This document shows positions 20,288 through 20,735 of a stretch of DNA of 20,735 nucleotides, piece by piece. The first letter of the stretch is position 1. Every line of letters starts with the position of its first letter. The notes under the pieces are model-generated. The model had not been told where the DNA came from. It made no database searches and saw nothing but the letters and a program-made list of their open reading frames with translations. Position numbers and translations under genes: made by a program. Source of the stretch: Trachelipus rathkii (Eukaryota; Arthropoda; Malacostraca; Isopoda; Trachelipodidae); contig JABUQX010118646.1 in the NCBI GenBank assembly GCA_015478945.1, positions 5,001-25,735 on the forward strand. The letters are read 5' to 3'.

Positions 20288-20712
20288 TTCTCTTCTCTCT
20301 CTTTTCTCTCTCGATCCTCCTCTTCTCTTTCTCTCTCGTCTCTCTCTCTCTCTCGTCTCTCTCTCCTCTCTCTTCTCTCTCTCATTCTCTCTCTCTCTCA
20401 GTTCTCGTCTCTCTCTCTGACTCTCTCTCTCTCTCTCTCTATATCTCTCTTCGTCTCTCTCTCTCTCTCTCGTCGTCTATTTGTTCCCTCATCATTCTTC
20501 TCTCTCTCTCGTCTCCTCTCATCTCTCTCTCTTCTCTCTCTTCTCTTTCTGCTCTCTTCGTCTCTCCTCATTCATCTCTCGTCTCTGTTTCCTTTCTTCA
20601 TGGACGGTAATTTTTCTTCTCCTGCTCTCTCTCTTCTCGTTCTTCTCTTTCTTCTCTGTCTTCTCTTCTCTTCTTCTCTTCTCATCTCTCTCTCTCTCAC
20701 GTTCTCTCGTCT
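20288..20712. repeat. Degenerate (CT)n polypyrimidine tract
   Basis: About 425 bases are almost entirely C and T on the plus strand. CTCT runs are broken mainly by TTC, CGT and CAT units. The long Ser/Leu-rich frame through it is a repeat product. It gives way to TA repeats at the window edge. Confidence 0.95.
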
Positions 20713-20735
20713 ATACGTATATATTATATATAATA

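Noticed and set aside
20176..20610. Ser/Leu-rich open frame of 144 codons
   Set aside because: Most of it is the CT tract read in frame, and the unique N-terminal part has no recognisable motif.

Overview
The window looks like nuclear DNA from a metazoan, most likely an invertebrate with a very microsatellite-rich genome. The support is one gene with a spliceosomal GT-AG intron (TMEM230 family), three animal-type mobile element families in decay, very low coding density, high A+T, and long (TA)n, (AAT)n, (AGT)n and (CT)n tracts. Cephalopods and decapod crustaceans both fit. The sequence alone does not separate them.

Positions 1-7400 hold the plus-strand wreck of a Polinton/Maverick (adintovirus-like) element. 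Block 1 (about 418-2250) carries an A32/FtsK-HerA-type packaging ATPase, a small protein with a hydrophobic tail and a roughly 300-codon hypothetical protein. Block 2 (about 3811-7395) carries an rve integrase, an unassigned stretch, a basic pX-like protein, an F54H12.2-like capsid protein and an adenain-like cysteine protease. In an intact element these genes would integrate the DNA, package it, build a capsid and process it. Here nearly every gene has several stops or frame changes, and I found no protein-primed DNA polymerase. Between the blocks, bounded by (TA)n tracts, sits the 3' part of a Penelope-like retroelement with a GIY-YIG endonuclease domain (2491-3060).

Positions 7400-10740 are dominated by simple repeats: (TA)n, (AAT)n, (CT)n, (AGT)n and (TA)n again, with short unique islands in which I recognise no gene. 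Positions 10739-11617 are a minus-strand Tc1-type transposase pseudogene with its DD34E triad still readable in one frame.

Positions 12063-12620 hold the only intact host gene seen: a two-exon, 123-residue TMEM230-family membrane protein with a 186-bp intron. Positions 12621-20735 are AT-rich and mostly without recognisable genes. They include a short insertion-like segment flanked by 14-bp direct repeats (13529-13682), a long degenerate (AAT)n field, an (AAAAT)n-like A-rich field, a small orphan open stretch (16631-16813), scattered degenerate TA patches and a terminal degenerate (CT)n tract of about 425 bp.

The best candidate for a notable system is the Polinton remnant. It belongs to a known class and is broken, so I do not claim a new functional system.
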